Shown: positions 38,038-48,170, numbered from the stretch's first letter. The stretch is 64,000 nt of DNA from Tritrichomonas musculus (GCA_039105265.1 JAPFFF010000024.1:248001-312000), one strand, 5' to 3'. Program-made: numbers and translations. The notes: generated by a model not told the origin, from the sequence alone.

Positions 38038-39543
38038 TTACTTTTTCCTCTTCTTGAATATAGATGCAGATTGTGTCTTTTTAAGCTTGTTTTCATCATC
38101 CTTCTTTTCATGATGTCTCGGTACTTCACGCATCACATTCTGAGAATGATGGCTCATCAAAGGAAGAGTGGATCAAGAAGGCTGGCTCTTTTTCACTTTA
38201 TGGAAATTAAGCAGAATGACTCTATGAGCATTCATTCCATTCAAAAAGTCGACCACATTAATGTTTATGTCTCTCTTTGTGTCAGTTCGAGTTCTTAGCA
38301 ATGAAATCAAGTAGCTCCAGTTTGACTTTCCTCCTGCTTTTTCTTCTTTTTCATCATCGAGCAAAGTTGCAAGGTTGTGTGCTTTGTTCTTGTTGCTCAT
38401 GTGGGAAAAGATGAACTTTGCATTTGGTGTGAAAGTGAAATGAAGGCAATACAATTGTTTATTTGATTTATCAGGTTGTGAATCAATAACCGCCTGAACA
38501 AGGTCATTATATGACCTCGCATTTGGCCTTGCTGAAACTACTTGAACGAAATTCAGGAGTGTCTTCAAAGCCTTCAACAAAGGTGAGATCATCAATAATC
38601 ACCATCACTTTCCCACAACAATTCTTCATCTTGAAATCCGATGGAATTTTGGAAATTGTCTGATTATCATTTGTGAAAACTTTCTTTTTGAGAAGATTAT
38701 CAACGCCGATAATGACATTGATAACTGATCGTAAAAAAATACTGACCGCTTTATGAAATTTTGTGTTTTCTGTTTTTTTCCTCATAGTCTATATCATTGA
38801 ATTCGCTAATAAACATTAACATCAGCCTAACTTTGATAGTTCCATTTGTAATCACATCTTCAGCTTCAAGATGAGCATCCTTATTGACTAGCTTACCAAC
38901 AATATCAATAGTATCATCTCTAACTAAATTATTTTTGGCAATATAGATATCATCAAATAGGGTTGTATTAAACTCAACCTCATTTATTTTTTCAGCAAAT
39001 GGTCTAAATGCTGGTTTCAATGACTCCCTGAAGTGGTTGCATAAATCGATAGCATCTCTATAGGTTGTAATGGTTGTTGAGGGGTTGTTAACATCATCAG
39101 TATATTCGACAGCAACTTTGTCTGCATCGCACCAATTTATGATTGGAGTTAAATCAGTTGTAGTTGACCTTGCTATTTTTAATGGAGGTAGGTTGCTTCC
39201 ATCACCTAGATGATATAAAGCTTGCTCACCTTGGGATATACCTTCAATGGTTTAATCTATACCAGCTTTAGTGATTGTGAACCCTGTTCGAAACAACGTC
39301 AATCCAACATTGGCTATGCTACCAGCCGTGCCGATGACTCCAAATGCCAGGGCTACATTTGATACGATTCGAACCTGGTCGATATCATCTTGCAAATGTT
39401 GAGTAATTCTTTTAGTCTCACCCATTTCTGCATTTAATGTATCCACTCTATTGGTCAAATCTTTAACATCATAACTAACTACATCAAAGTTGTTAGTGAG
39501 CACATTCAAATCACTCCTCATGGTAGTAATATTATCAGCCGTA
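38038..39543 (-). mobile_element. Outer virus-like element, left part (broken)
   Basis: Minus-strand coding remnants of an older virus-like element that the Polinton splits; the right part is at 60095-63290. Recognisable pieces are a Lys-rich C-terminus near 38,040, a segment with a Walker-B-like strand (GKVMVIIDDL, near 38,600), a segment like a structural protein (near 38,800-39,150) and a helical, coiled-coil-like stretch with a hydrophobic end (39,252-39,537). It has several breaks. The family is not identified: a Polinton-like or related dsDNA virus is likely from context, but no hallmark polymerase or capsid is seen. The left boundary is uncertain. Confidence 0.5.
39538..39543 (+). repeat. 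Polinton target-site duplication, left copy (GCCGTA)
   Basis: GCCGTA abuts the left end of the Polinton (AGTAGTGAGG from 39544) and recurs at 60095-60100 directly after the right end. Six base pairs is the size known for Polintons. Confidence 0.9.
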
Positions 39544-39750
39544 AGTAGTGAGGAGTGTGCGGATCGACGGTCAGATAGAATTACCTAAATGCCCCCAATT
39601 CCTGACCCATAACTGAAGGCCACATAACTATTTTTGAATTGACCCCAAATGATGCTCATGACTAGGAATAAATGGCCAGTATCATGGGTGATATAGATGT
39701 TCACTCATGACAGCCATTAATGACCCATATTTGAAGGTCACAGTGATCAC

Positions 39751-39822
<72 letters not shown>

Positions 39823-39892
39823 GAATTTTCGGCCAAAGGATTTTCAGAGGGGGTCCCAAAATTCAATTTATGGGATTTGCTATTTTTAAATT
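39544..39892 (+). repeat. Polinton terminal inverted repeat, left (349 bp)
   Basis: Pairs with 59779-60094. It contains a (CTA)n microsatellite of about 24 units (39751-39822) where the right repeat has about 13. The 33-bp length difference between the two repeats equals exactly 11 units. Its inner end includes TATTTTTAAATT just before the first gene. Confidence 0.92.
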
Positions 39893-39906
39893 TTTTCGCA
39901 TTCCAA

Positions 39907-41283
39907 ATGAGCGTCGTCCCAACTGACAACCAAATCGTCTCATATGAAGCCCCTTTCTGCAAGGAATTGGAGATTCGCATGAACCGATTATTGAAAATAT
40001 CCCAACGTCAACATGATCGCGAGTCAGCTTTCAGGTGCTATTTCCATAAGGAGCTCTCGCTTGATGAGTACGATGAGTGGATTCGCGAACTGGATACCAA
40101 AATCGCTGGTTATACAGACATTGAATCTCCCGAGCGAGCACTGGATCTGAAGATGTTATCATATATCAACCGAGATCGCGAACGTCTCATCAAGTTTCAA
40201 GATGATTTCAATAGGAAACGCAATGAGTTGATTCACAGTTATACGCACCCCGTTGATTACGCTATTGAGAACATCACAAAGGATATCAATATGTTCAACC
40301 AGGATTTGCTCACTGGCATGTTCGAATTGTTCGTCAATAAGGTCATATCATTATGTCCCAAGGACAAATCATATGAGAGTACCATTAAATCCGTATACCA
40401 TGATAAGACATCTACCAGGGTCATCAATATATTCAATTCATTATCCCAACGATTGATATCCAGCTTCACCAAGCTACTCGCAGGAGTTGGACCAAATGAG
40501 TACTTCGCAAGTGATAAACACAGATATGATTCCCTCATGAAGTTGTATGATGATATCAGCAATGCTTGTCAAATGCTATACCTCGGTACAATCTACAATG
40601 CGATCGATAATAACCTTAACCTATACCCCCCAACTGATATGTCAAATAGCAAACTCGTTAAGAGCTATTCACGAGTTCTCATGAAGAACCTCAATGACTT
40701 TATCATACACGATGTATCCAAAATCATCGATGGGGAGATCAAGGATTGCATTGGCAAAATATGTGAAAACGAGTTATTGAATAATATCCACATTCGGGAA
40801 TCCAATCATAGTCCCCCACAGAGTGATATAGCTGAGAAACCCCAAACTGCACCCATTGTTGAAGACCCCCAAGACAATGCTGAAGAATCCAATCATAGCC
40901 CCCCGCAGATCGAGATAGCTGATGTATCAAACGTCGACCCCCAACCTGCACCCATTGTTGAAGACCCCCAAGACAATGCTGAAGAATCCAATCATAGCCC
41001 CCCGCAGATCGAGATAGCTGATGTATCAAACGTCGACCCCCAACCTGCACCCATTGCAGCTAAAGCACATGGGATTGCTCAGGAGAAGACCTTGGACGAG
41101 TTCATTAATGGACTCCCAAATGATCGAATATCTATAGTCGAACTAACCCCAAAATATAACCAGTACTTCAACACCAATATAACCCCTCGTGGATTAGGTA
41201 TGATACTCTCCAAGTCTAGCAAACTGGTTAAGACCATTGCATGGGAGAAGCGTGTTAAAGTCGTGTACTACGCTAAGGCCTGA
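39907..41283 (+). CDS. Polinton protein with C-terminal winged-helix-like domain
   Basis: 458 codons from the ATG at 39907 (MSVVPTDNQIV), preceded by TTTTTTCGCATTCCAA. The N-terminal 290 residues are helical, with no known motif. Residues about 300-395 hold tandem copies of a 39-residue Pro/Glu-rich unit (SNHSPPQIEIADVSNV). The C-terminal 65 residues (LDEFINGLPNDRISIVELTPKYNQYF, TPRGLGMILSKSSKLVK) have the helix pattern of a winged-helix DNA-binding domain. It lies just inside the left inverted repeat, facing inward, and could act at the DNA ends, but this is inference. Confidence 0.6.
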   Translation: MSVVPTDNQIVSYEAPFCKELEIRMNRLLKISQRQHDRESAFRCYFHKELSLDEYDEWIRELDTKIAGYTDIESPERALDLKMLSYINRDRERLIKFQDDFNRKRNELIHSYTHPVDYAIENITKDINMFNQDLLTGMFELFVNKVISLCPKDKSYESTIKSVYHDKTSTRVINIFNSLSQRLISSFTKLLAGVGPNEYFASDKHRYDSLMKLYDDISNACQMLYLGTIYNAIDNNLNLYPPTDMSNSKLVKSYSRVLMKNLNDFIIHDVSKIIDGEIKDCIGKICENELLNNIHIRESNHSPPQSDIAEKPQTAPIVEDPQDNAEESNHSPPQIEIADVSNVDPQPAPIVEDPQDNAEESNHSPPQIEIADVSNVDPQPAPIAAKAHGIAQEKTLDEFINGLPNDRISIVELTPKYNQYFNTNITPRGLGMILSKSSKLVKTIAWEKRVKVVYYAKA

Positions 41284-41366
41284 GATGATCTATTTTTGGA
41301 CCCCAGATGAATTTGGGAAAACCCGTATTTTGATATTTGAATATTGATTTTTTTATCGCATTCCAA

Positions 41367-41846
41367 ATGGAAGCCACTCCAAGCCACCTCAATGTCTACG
41401 AGTACATCAACACACTAGTAGCCCTATTGCCAAAGCCTGATGGATTTGCCAAATGCAATTTCGCGATATTGTGTGACAAGTTCCCATTCAACTTGAGGAA
41501 CTCATTGTACCTCGCGAGGGTCCTATATGTATCACTCCAGAATGGTTCTGAAACCATTAGGTTCTACCCTAATAAGCTCAAGGAGATGGACCTCGAATTT
41601 GTCAAGCTATCATCCAATAGTAGACGCAAATTGAGTGCCAACATGCGTGAGTTCTTCGTGAATGGGAATACCGAGAAGCGCGAATACAAGGGATGCCCCT
41701 ACTACAACCACTCGATTGAGCGAACCAATATAAACACCAAGGATCTCATCGCCAGATTACGTGAAAAATACAATATTGCAGAACCGGATATATTCATCGG
41801 CAAGCATCAGGATTTGGTATTGGATGATGACCCAGATATGGTTTAA
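41367..41846 (+). CDS. Polinton hypothetical protein
   Basis: 159 codons from the ATG at 41367, which is preceded by the same GCATTCCAA string as the first gene. Mixed helical sequence (YEYINTLVALLPKPDGF; RNSLYLARVLYVSLQNG; KDLIARLREKYNI) with a short acidic tail LDDDPDMV. No domain recognised. It converges with the ATPase gene, with which its end overlaps by a few bases. Confidence 0.6.
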   Translation: MEATPSHLNVYEYINTLVALLPKPDGFAKCNFAILCDKFPFNLRNSLYLARVLYVSLQNGSETIRFYPNKLKEMDLEFVKLSSNSRRKLSANMREFFVNGNTEKREYKGCPYYNHSIERTNINTKDLIARLREKYNIAEPDIFIGKHQDLVLDDDPDMV

Positions 41847-42832
41847 GCCTTGCTATATATGACCTGCATATCGTGTTCAACCGTGTTCACCAATATGAAA
41901 TCATGGCCCGATAAGGTCCGATATTTTTGCCACAACTCCTCGAACTCACAAGGTATGCTCACCTGCTGATATATGTAATTGAGTTTCTGCCGCGAGAACC
42001 CATTGAATATGAAGAATGATGTGCAGTTATTTTTGTAATCGGTTGGCACGCCCTTGAAGAACTGGATATTGATGTACACGATTGAGTTCTTATGGCGCAA
42101 CTGGGTGATATAGTTTGTGAAGTATGCTGACTTCAACAGCTTGCTCTTAATGAAGTCCTCGCACAGGATTATGGTGTTGAGTGGTACATTGGGTTTCCCG
42201 AGTTTGCTGATATGGAGGAACTCAAACATCTGCTGTAGCTTGGACTCGTCGATAGATGTCTTCCCAACCGAGCTATATTTGTTATACAACTCCTTCCATA
42301 GGTCGAGCTCCTTCAAATACCGTTCAGCATTACTATCAGCGACGACCACAATGGGCAAGTTGATGAGCTCGCGTTGAGATTCAAATGTGGAATCATTTAT
42401 AATACCGTTCTTACTCACATACACGATCATATGGAAGAGCCCAATGGGCTTATGAGTGCCAGTGAACGGATTCTGTGAATCCTCAGGTGCTCCCCCAAAC
42501 CTCCCATTACTGAGTCTACCCATTTGAATGATATCGCGAATTACTGTATGGCTCTTGCCTTTGCCTTGTGATGCCACCAGTATGTTCAAAGTATTGTACC
42601 ACGCATAGATCCCATTAGCGATTGGCCTTATGGATGCATTGGTGATTTTATCCCTATTCTTGGAATAGGCCTCACTCATAGCCTCATCCACATCAAACCT
42701 CTTGGATACCGGTTGCTGCTTCCGGTACCTATCGAATGTATCAAGATCAATTGGATCACTACTGGAACTGTCTGATAATTCAATAGATGTATAGTCGAAA
42801 AGGGTTGGTCGTAGGCGCTTGTAATACAGCAT
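41843..42832 (-). CDS. Polinton genome-packaging ATPase (FtsK/HerA type)
   Basis: 329 codons. An acidic, Ser-rich N-terminus is followed by LNILVASQGKGKSHTVIRDI, a Walker A P-loop (about residues 82-101), then IVYVSKN, TIILCEDFI as Walker B (about residues 218-226) and a helical C-terminus with IQFFKGVPTDYKNNC. The arrangement fits the packaging ATPases of Polintons and related dsDNA viruses, which drive DNA into the capsid. A TTTATTTTTG stretch lies just before the ATG. Confidence 0.75.
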   Translation of the reverse strand: MLYYKRLRPTLFDYTSIELSDSSSSDPIDLDTFDRYRKQQPVSKRFDVDEAMSEAYSKNRDKITNASIRPIANGIYAWYNTLNILVASQGKGKSHTVIRDIIQMGRLSNGRFGGAPEDSQNPFTGTHKPIGLFHMIVYVSKNGIINDSTFESQRELINLPIVVVADSNAERYLKELDLWKELYNKYSSVGKTSIDESKLQQMFEFLHISKLGKPNVPLNTIILCEDFIKSKLLKSAYFTNYITQLRHKNSIVYINIQFFKGVPTDYKNNCTSFFIFNGFSRQKLNYIYQQVSIPCEFEELWQKYRTLSGHDFILVNTVEHDMQVIYSKA

Positions 42833-42851
42833 TTAGTCAAAAATAAAGCTC

Positions 42852-43007
42852 TTACGCATACAATGTGCGCCTCAGCTCATCGGTCAGCTCAGGTGGCTCA
42901 TCTTCAGCTGTAAGCGATACCAGTAATAGCAGTTCAACTACATTGGTCACCAATATCAGTCCCAATAGTATATTCATGATGATTTCACTCGCAGGCCCGG
43001 ATAGCAT
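42852..43007 (-). CDS. Small Polinton membrane protein (51 codons)
   Basis: A short frame starting MLSGPASEIIMNILLG. A 20-residue hydrophobic segment (about residues 9-33, rich in Leu, Ile and Val) is followed by an acidic tail (TAEDEPPELTDELRR). One membrane segment plus a charged tail is a common design for small virion or lysis-type proteins, but no family is recognised. It fills the gap between the ATPase and the next minus-strand gene, which supports it being real. An in-frame stop 9 bp before the ATG fixes the start. Confidence 0.55.
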   Translation of the reverse strand: MLSGPASEIIMNILLGLILVTNVVELLLLVSLTAEDEPPELTDELRRTLYA

Positions 43008-43026
43008 CCTGGATATTTATGCGAAT

Positions 43027-43647
43027 TTAAATACAGATTTTGAGTGATATCGAGTGCCTTATGAGCTCGGTCCATACATGGTTATATCCGTATTTCAACT
43101 CATTGGATACCCCGTTTTTGGACACCAGTATCTTGTCGATTTTCATGTACTTCGAGTTCGAAACACAACCAGTGCACCCACTGTCCTCGTTGATGACCAG
43201 CTCAACCCTATCAGCCTTAGTGAGTATCTTAATGAGCTCCATCAGCGTGTTGCTATGACACACTAGGTAGTTGTTCATCCTCAGTGGATTGGTCTCATAG
43301 ATGCTCAGTAATATCTCGAGGAATTTATTTTTGGTACCCAAGTCGTCAGTGTCGGGGTCTAATGATCGATCTATTGTCGGAGACTCAGGGAACATAGTTC
43401 CTTGGGGTGGACTGTTTATTGGAGCAACTGATGGATATGCACCAGTTGTCGAGGCTGTAGTAAAATTTGCATCCTGTGTGCCATTTTGCGTATATCCCAT
43501 TTGGGGTTGCATCTGTGGGACTTGAGGGTATGATACTGGTTGAACTGGTGGAGGTCTATTCGCGGCGATCTTAATATTCACATTCTGCTCCTGCTTAACA
43601 CTCGCATCATTCTCACTTGATAGGATTCTAGCCTTATGGAGAGTCAT
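43027..43647 (-). CDS. Polinton hypothetical protein, Pro-rich N-terminal half
   Basis: 206 codons from the ATG at 43647, preceded by TATTTTTGCACTTTGGAA. Residues 20-100 are Pro/Gln/Thr-rich and disordered (PPPVQPVSYPQVPQM). The C-terminal 100 residues form a compact domain (KFLEILLSIYETNPLRMNNY; DRVELVINEDSGCTGC). It lies between the small membrane protein and the capsid gene, so a virion role is plausible. No family recognised. Confidence 0.55.
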   Translation of the reverse strand: MTLHKARILSSENDASVKQEQNVNIKIAANRPPPVQPVSYPQVPQMQPQMGYTQNGTQDANFTTASTTGAYPSVAPINSPPQGTMFPESPTIDRSLDPDTDDLGTKNKFLEILLSIYETNPLRMNNYLVCHSNTLMELIKILTKADRVELVINEDSGCTGCVSNSKYMKIDKILVSKNGVSNELKYGYNHVWTELIRHSISLKICI

Positions 43648-43689
43648 TTCCAAAGTGCAAAAATATTTTTACCACTAATGCCATATTTC

Positions 43690-45558
43690 TCATGCCATTT
43701 CTGGATCAACTTGTGAGCCAGCTGGTGATTCATCATCGATATACTCAAGGCCATCGAGTGAGAGCTTGAAGTAGGTGTCTCTGCATAAACAGAGTTGTAC
43801 AGGTGGTGGTCTAACAACAGCTCCACTTGGTTCGATAATATTGTAATACGTGTCATTACTGCCAGTGAATATGGGTTGACCATTGACTTGTATTTGGATA
43901 TTGCCTTTGCCACCATCTAAGCCATCATAACAGTATCCAGCAGATGCACGTTCTGTTTGGACATTGAATACAAATGATGTGGCATCACTCAGTGTGTTCT
44001 TATACCTATTTCCATCGCCATCGTTCTTGGGCATGGTGAAGCTATCCTCGAACTCCTTTGTACATTGGAGTGTGATACCATCGAGGTCTCCAGCTGTTAA
44101 TTGGCTTTCGAAGAATCTGGCACCAATGGTACTGACATTCTCATCTGGGAAGTTCTTACCACCTATATTCAAATAGCAGTTTTGGTAAACGGGATTCTCA
44201 AATACAGTCAAATCATTGTGATGCTTGGGGAACAGTAATGACATGCTTGTGACATTGATCAATGGGATATTCAATGTGGACTTGATACCATTTGCGGCGG
44301 CTGCGATTGGGAATGCATGGTAATCGACCTTTTGAGATGGGATTACTAGGCCCTCACGTAAGATGGATTCAATGCTTGCACGAGTGGATTCACAAACGCC
44401 ATATCCTTGCATATTGGACTTGCAGAGAGTGATGGTCATTTGGTTAACGGTGAGTGTTGCTGGTTGTGATTCATATTCGATCGCATTATGTTCTTCAACG
44501 ATTTGAATTGCCATATTGCTTTCAATAGTGCCTGTATAGTCTGGGTTATGGCGTGCGATCTCCTTCAGATCCATAGTCTTCTTAATACCGAATTTCTCAT
44601 ATTCAGCATCTGTAAATCCGAATGTGATCTCAATTGGTGTGTCATTAACTGGAATTCCATGTTCGGCGCAGATATTGTACTTAAATGTGATGGTATTATC
44701 GAATACCCCTGGTATAAGGGCCTCATTACCGATTTGAGTGAATTGCCTCTTGAGTTTACCACGGGCCTTGATTTCACGTAACTGCTCCAATTGCTTCATC
44801 GTAATGTGATCATCATCTTCCAGGAATGCCTTGGCTTCAGCAACCGTATATGGATCAATGACTGCCCATACTAGACCAGCTGGACTGACTTGGAATCTAA
44901 TAGCTAAATCACCAATGATCCCATTCGGGAATAAGTCGAATGCCTGCAATGCAAGCAAGTCATCAAATGGGACATTCAAATCGAATTCAGCAGTGGTCTT
45001 GCCATTGTCCTTGAAGTCATTGAGATTGACATATACACCAGCATGTGTTTGACTATAGTTCGAGACATTTTCCCATAAGCTGTGAACGAATCTGCGGCGC
45101 TTCTTCTCAGTCTCTGGTTTCAAAACCGAGTATAGGAAGCCCTCGCGAATGCACTCATTTTGCTGGTATCCGACATTGACATTGTTATGGAGGATCTCTA
45201 GCCTGTCAAACAATTGGTTCGAGGACTTGTATCCCACGAATAGTTTGTAGAGGTTATCGGGATCTTCAATCAATCGCAATTTGGCAGTATCGGTGTTCAA
45301 TTGCAAATCAAGTCTGATGTGGAATGTGAGGAAGCCTTTATCGACATCGCTAATGAAGTGGTCGGGGTGTGTTAATGAGATCTGCGAGTACTGGCCTTGG
45401 TGAAATGGGGCTGGCTGGTCATGGCAATCGACGGTTCTGAATGAGAAGCTCCTGGTACCATCATTCACATTGATGATGTTCCGCATGCTCTGGAATGTCT
45501 CCATAACATTACCGGCCTCGTACTTCAAATTGTGAGCTCGTTCGTTCCTGTAGCGCAT
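43690..45558 (-). CDS. Polinton major capsid-like protein
   Basis: 622 codons from the ATG at 45558 (MRYRNERAHNLKYEAG), which follows TTTTTTGCGAGATTCAA. The product is beta-rich, with alternating hydrophobic strands over its whole length (GFLTFHIRLDLQLN; DLAIRFQVSPAGLVW; NPVYQNCYLNIGGKNF). This, the length and the position next to the ATPase, integrase and small basic protein fit the double jelly-roll major capsid protein of Polintons. I cannot show the fold from sequence alone. Its last residues are acidic. Confidence 0.65.
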   Translation of the reverse strand: MRYRNERAHNLKYEAGNVMETFQSMRNIINVNDGTRSFSFRTVDCHDQPAPFHQGQYSQISLTHPDHFISDVDKGFLTFHIRLDLQLNTDTAKLRLIEDPDNLYKLFVGYKSSNQLFDRLEILHNNVNVGYQQNECIREGFLYSVLKPETEKKRRRFVHSLWENVSNYSQTHAGVYVNLNDFKDNGKTTAEFDLNVPFDDLLALQAFDLFPNGIIGDLAIRFQVSPAGLVWAVIDPYTVAEAKAFLEDDDHITMKQLEQLREIKARGKLKRQFTQIGNEALIPGVFDNTITFKYNICAEHGIPVNDTPIEITFGFTDAEYEKFGIKKTMDLKEIARHNPDYTGTIESNMAIQIVEEHNAIEYESQPATLTVNQMTITLCKSNMQGYGVCESTRASIESILREGLVIPSQKVDYHAFPIAAAANGIKSTLNIPLINVTSMSLLFPKHHNDLTVFENPVYQNCYLNIGGKNFPDENVSTIGARFFESQLTAGDLDGITLQCTKEFEDSFTMPKNDGDGNRYKNTLSDATSFVFNVQTERASAGYCYDGLDGGKGNIQIQVNGQPIFTGSNDTYYNIIEPSGAVVRPPPVQLCLCRDTYFKLSLDGLEYIDDESPAGSQVDPEMA

Positions 45559-45604
45559 TTGAATCTCGCAAAAAACCATGAAATCGCATTTTTTTATATA
45601 TCAA

Positions 45605-45856
45605 ATGGGAATTGGCATCTTCAAGAAGATCAAAAATGGATTCCGCAAAGTGGGATCTACACTCAGGAATGTCGCACAGAGAGTTGTCGATAAACTACCA
45701 TCAGTTGTCAACGCTGGTAGACAAATCATTGATAGGGTCAAACCAATTGCTGGATTGATACCTGGCGCAGGTGGATTAATTGATACTATTGATAGAGGAT
45801 TGGGAACGGTTGGTAAGGTTGGTGAAATAGGCAAATCCATACTGGACAAGGTTTGA
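45605..45856 (+). CDS. Small basic virion-type protein
   Basis: 83 codons starting MGIGIFKKIKNGFRKVGSTL. An amphipathic basic N-terminal helix is followed by a Gly/Pro-containing hydrophobic stretch (PIAGLIPGAGGLIDTI). The pattern resembles small adenovirus-type minor capsid or core proteins (pVI/pX-like) and membrane-active peptides found next to capsid genes in Polintons. It is divergent from the capsid gene and separated from it by about 45 bp. Confidence 0.6.
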   Translation: MGIGIFKKIKNGFRKVGSTLRNVAQRVVDKLPSVVNAGRQIIDRVKPIAGLIPGAGGLIDTIDRGLGTVGKVGEIGKSILDKV

Positions 45857-45906
45857 TCATCATCGAATATCCACATACATGCGAATATATTTTTGTCCGT
45901 TTTGAA

Positions 45907-46368
45907 ATGAATTGCGATGGTATGAAACATATAGCTCAATGCGATATTAGGGTCATTAATGATAACAAGCAGGAGCAGCGCACGTTCAACTCAGTAGAGG
46001 AGTTCGACCTGTTCTACCAGAAGTACAAGGACATGTTCAATGAGAAGACCACCAATTACCTCAATAAAACCTACAAAATAATCACCCCCGAATGCGAGTA
46101 CAGGATTACCAAACGCACTGGCAAGGATGGCTCCAGTAATGTGTTTCTCAAGAAGATCACCAAGCCAGCCGATAGTGATACACTGGTGGAGATCCAATTC
46201 GCCAGCATTCGAGCTGACATCAATGCATTGCAGTCAACAGTAGATGACTACACCAAACGGATTACCACGCTGGAGAACACCATCGGCGTGATCACCGCAA
46301 AAATAAATCAGCTCACCAGTACCGTGAATGAGTGTACCGATGCCATGAACAACCTCCTGAGGCATTAG
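45907..46368 (+). CDS. Polinton coiled-coil protein
   Basis: 153 codons from the ATG at 45907. The N-terminal 90 residues form a mixed domain (TFNSVEEFDLFYQKYKDMF; YRITKRTGKDG). The C-terminal 60 residues are a clear coiled coil (ADINALQSTVDDYTKRITTL, then TSTVNECTDAMNNL). Probably a structural or assembly protein; no family recognised. Confidence 0.55.
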   Translation: MNCDGMKHIAQCDIRVINDNKQEQRTFNSVEEFDLFYQKYKDMFNEKTTNYLNKTYKIITPECEYRITKRTGKDGSSNVFLKKITKPADSDTLVEIQFASIRADINALQSTVDDYTKRITTLENTIGVITAKINQLTSTVNECTDAMNNLLRH

Positions 46369-46592
46369 ATCTTGGAGTTATTTGGGATTACCTGGTGATT
46401 GAGTGAGTGGTGTACTGTTGATGAGGTTGATTTGATGATTGGGTCATGCACAATACTCCCCTTATCGTCATATTTTTGGACTGTGGGTTTGGTACAACTA
46501 ATGGTTCGCCTATTTCGCATGTGACGTTCCAGGTGATTGAAGTACGTGAGCCCATTTGAATCTCTTAATACGCGGCGTTCCTCATATGACAT
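46365..46592 (-). CDS. Small Polinton hypothetical protein
   Basis: 75 codons starting MSYEERRVLRDSNGL, preceded by a T-rich stretch and GGATTAA. The sequence LTYFNHLERHMRNRRTISC is basic with a His pair and might be a small nucleic-acid-binding segment. It overlaps the end of the convergent plus-strand gene by 4 bp and is divergent from the next gene. Confidence 0.45.
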   Translation of the reverse strand: MSYEERRVLRDSNGLTYFNHLERHMRNRRTISCTKPTVQKYDDKGSIVHDPIIKSTSSTVHHSLNHQVIPNNSKI

Positions 46593-46627
46593 TTAATCCT
46601 GAAAAAACACTTTTTTTGCGCATCTAA

Positions 46628-46861
46628 ATGACTGAATTGGGTGAATACAAGAAGGAGATTCCAGAGCTTAAGCGCATCAAGCATGATCTCAAGGAGAAGT
46701 GCTATATGTATAAGGGCCACCTCAATAACATCAAAGGGGGTATGCTGGGTAGCAATGGACTAGCCGTTCGTGAATCACTGATTGAGGACATCAATAGTCT
46801 GAAGGAGAAGGTCGCCAAACTCGAGAATGAGCTCGCTGAATTATCAAGCGATAACCACTAA
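46628..46861 (+). CDS. Small Polinton coiled-coil protein
   Basis: 77 codons: a charged helix (YKKEIPELKRIKHDLKEKCY), a Gly-rich turn, then a second coiled-coil helix (SLKEKVAKLENELAELSS). It lies between two T-rich start motifs and directly ahead of the integrase gene. No family recognised. Confidence 0.5.
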   Translation: MTELGEYKKEIPELKRIKHDLKEKCYMYKGHLNNIKGGMLGSNGLAVRESLIEDINSLKEKVAKLENELAELSSDNH

Positions 46862-46919
46862 ATATGGGGTCAACCGGGAATCCCATAGACCTATTGGAAC
46901 CACTATTTTTGCCCATTAA

Positions 46920-48167
46920 ATGTCTGACAACAGGAAATCGTTCAAGCTATTCGATAAGGAGTACAATTCGCTGCTCAAGTACCCATTCAAATCCAAGATA
47001 TCGAAACTGGACCCATCGCAGTTCATCGTCAACCCAGTATCTCATCATGAGCCATTCGTGAAGGACTTCAAATTGAAATCATGCAATTCCTATTCAAAAC
47101 CCGATTTCTCATTGGAACCCGGATGCTGGGAAGTCGATTTGATGTTTGTGAAGTACGCTACAAGGGCTGATGGAACCGAGTCCGTGGTATCCCATGAAAC
47201 CATTTACCTCATCATGGTGAATGTCAACACGCGGTACCTAATCGTGGAACCTCTTAAGGACAGACTAGCTGATACCATCAAGGCTGCATATGCCAAGATC
47301 ATTCTCGAGAAATATGATGACTTCAAATTCAATACCATCAAATGCGACGGTGAGAATAACCTACTCAAAGTGCTTGATATAATCCCCTACGGAAGTCCAG
47401 ACAAAAATGCATATGCAGGTACCAAAAACGTGTTGATTGACCGCAATGCAGTGATTGTCGATAAATCCAAACACAACAACGCTCACAAAATCGTTGATGC
47501 AACCATTAGGACACTCCGCAATGCATTCGGTCTAGATAATCGTCGGATTGGAGACCCATTCCTGATGCAACAGATGGTCCACTTCTATAACAACACACCA
47601 CATCGGTCCCTACGAATGCCCAATCCCAATTACCGAGATGATGGAATCCAATATGACCCGTATCTAGCAAGGGAGCCCAAGTGGATATACTACACACCCA
47701 ATCAAATGCAGCACAACCCTGACTTGGAATGGAGATACATCAGGGATTGCCAACGGAAGCTACGGCGAGTCAAAAATAGTATGCAAATGGATGGTCTACT
47801 GAGCTATCGCAAGGGCAATATCATATTGGTCCATTACGATACATCCAAAACTGTGAAGAAGCATGAGAAGCAGAGGCGTGTGTTCAATGAGATTGCCGAA
47901 TTCATAAGATACCATAATGGGAATGTCGAATGCAAACTGCTGAACCCATATCGTAGATTCCAGTTGAATGATGATAAGCAAGCAGGAACTGCGTTCTATG
48001 TACCGTATACCAGGGATGACACTAATGGTACCAAAACCAAAACTGGTCGAAAGCCTATGACGGATGATGAGCGAGCTACCATAACTGTCCCCATCATGTA
48101 CACCCGACTCGTGGCACTAGATTATGGATCACTAGGTGAAGCCTATAAGCAGTACTTTGCTGTCTAA
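46920..48167 (+). CDS. Polinton integrase (retroviral DDE type)
   Basis: 415 codons from the ATG after ATTTTTGCCCATTAA. The core has the RNase-H-fold pattern of retroviral-type integrases: CWEVDLMFVKYATR (first acidic residue), YLIMVNVNTRYLIVEPL, FNTIKCDGENN (second acidic residue), then the helix HNNAHKIVDATIRTLRN, HFYNNTPHRSLRMPN and a C-terminal beta domain with GNIILVHYD and FRRFQ-like turns. This enzyme inserts the element and makes the 6-bp duplication. The next gene starts 3 bp after its stop. Confidence 0.85.
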   Translation: MSDNRKSFKLFDKEYNSLLKYPFKSKISKLDPSQFIVNPVSHHEPFVKDFKLKSCNSYSKPDFSLEPGCWEVDLMFVKYATRADGTESVVSHETIYLIMVNVNTRYLIVEPLKDRLADTIKAAYAKIILEKYDDFKFNTIKCDGENNLLKVLDIIPYGSPDKNAYAGTKNVLIDRNAVIVDKSKHNNAHKIVDATIRTLRNAFGLDNRRIGDPFLMQQMVHFYNNTPHRSLRMPNPNYRDDGIQYDPYLAREPKWIYYTPNQMQHNPDLEWRYIRDCQRKLRRVKNSMQMDGLLSYRKGNIILVHYDTSKTVKKHEKQRRVFNEIAEFIRYHNGNVECKLLNPYRRFQLNDDKQAGTAFYVPYTRDDTNGTKTKTGRKPMTDDERATITVPIMYTRLVALDYGSLGEAYKQYFAV

Positions 48168-48170
48168 TAA

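Noticed and set aside
39747-39980. Reading frame with a poly-Ser run
   Set aside because: It is the translation of the (CTA)n microsatellite in the left inverted repeat, not a gene.
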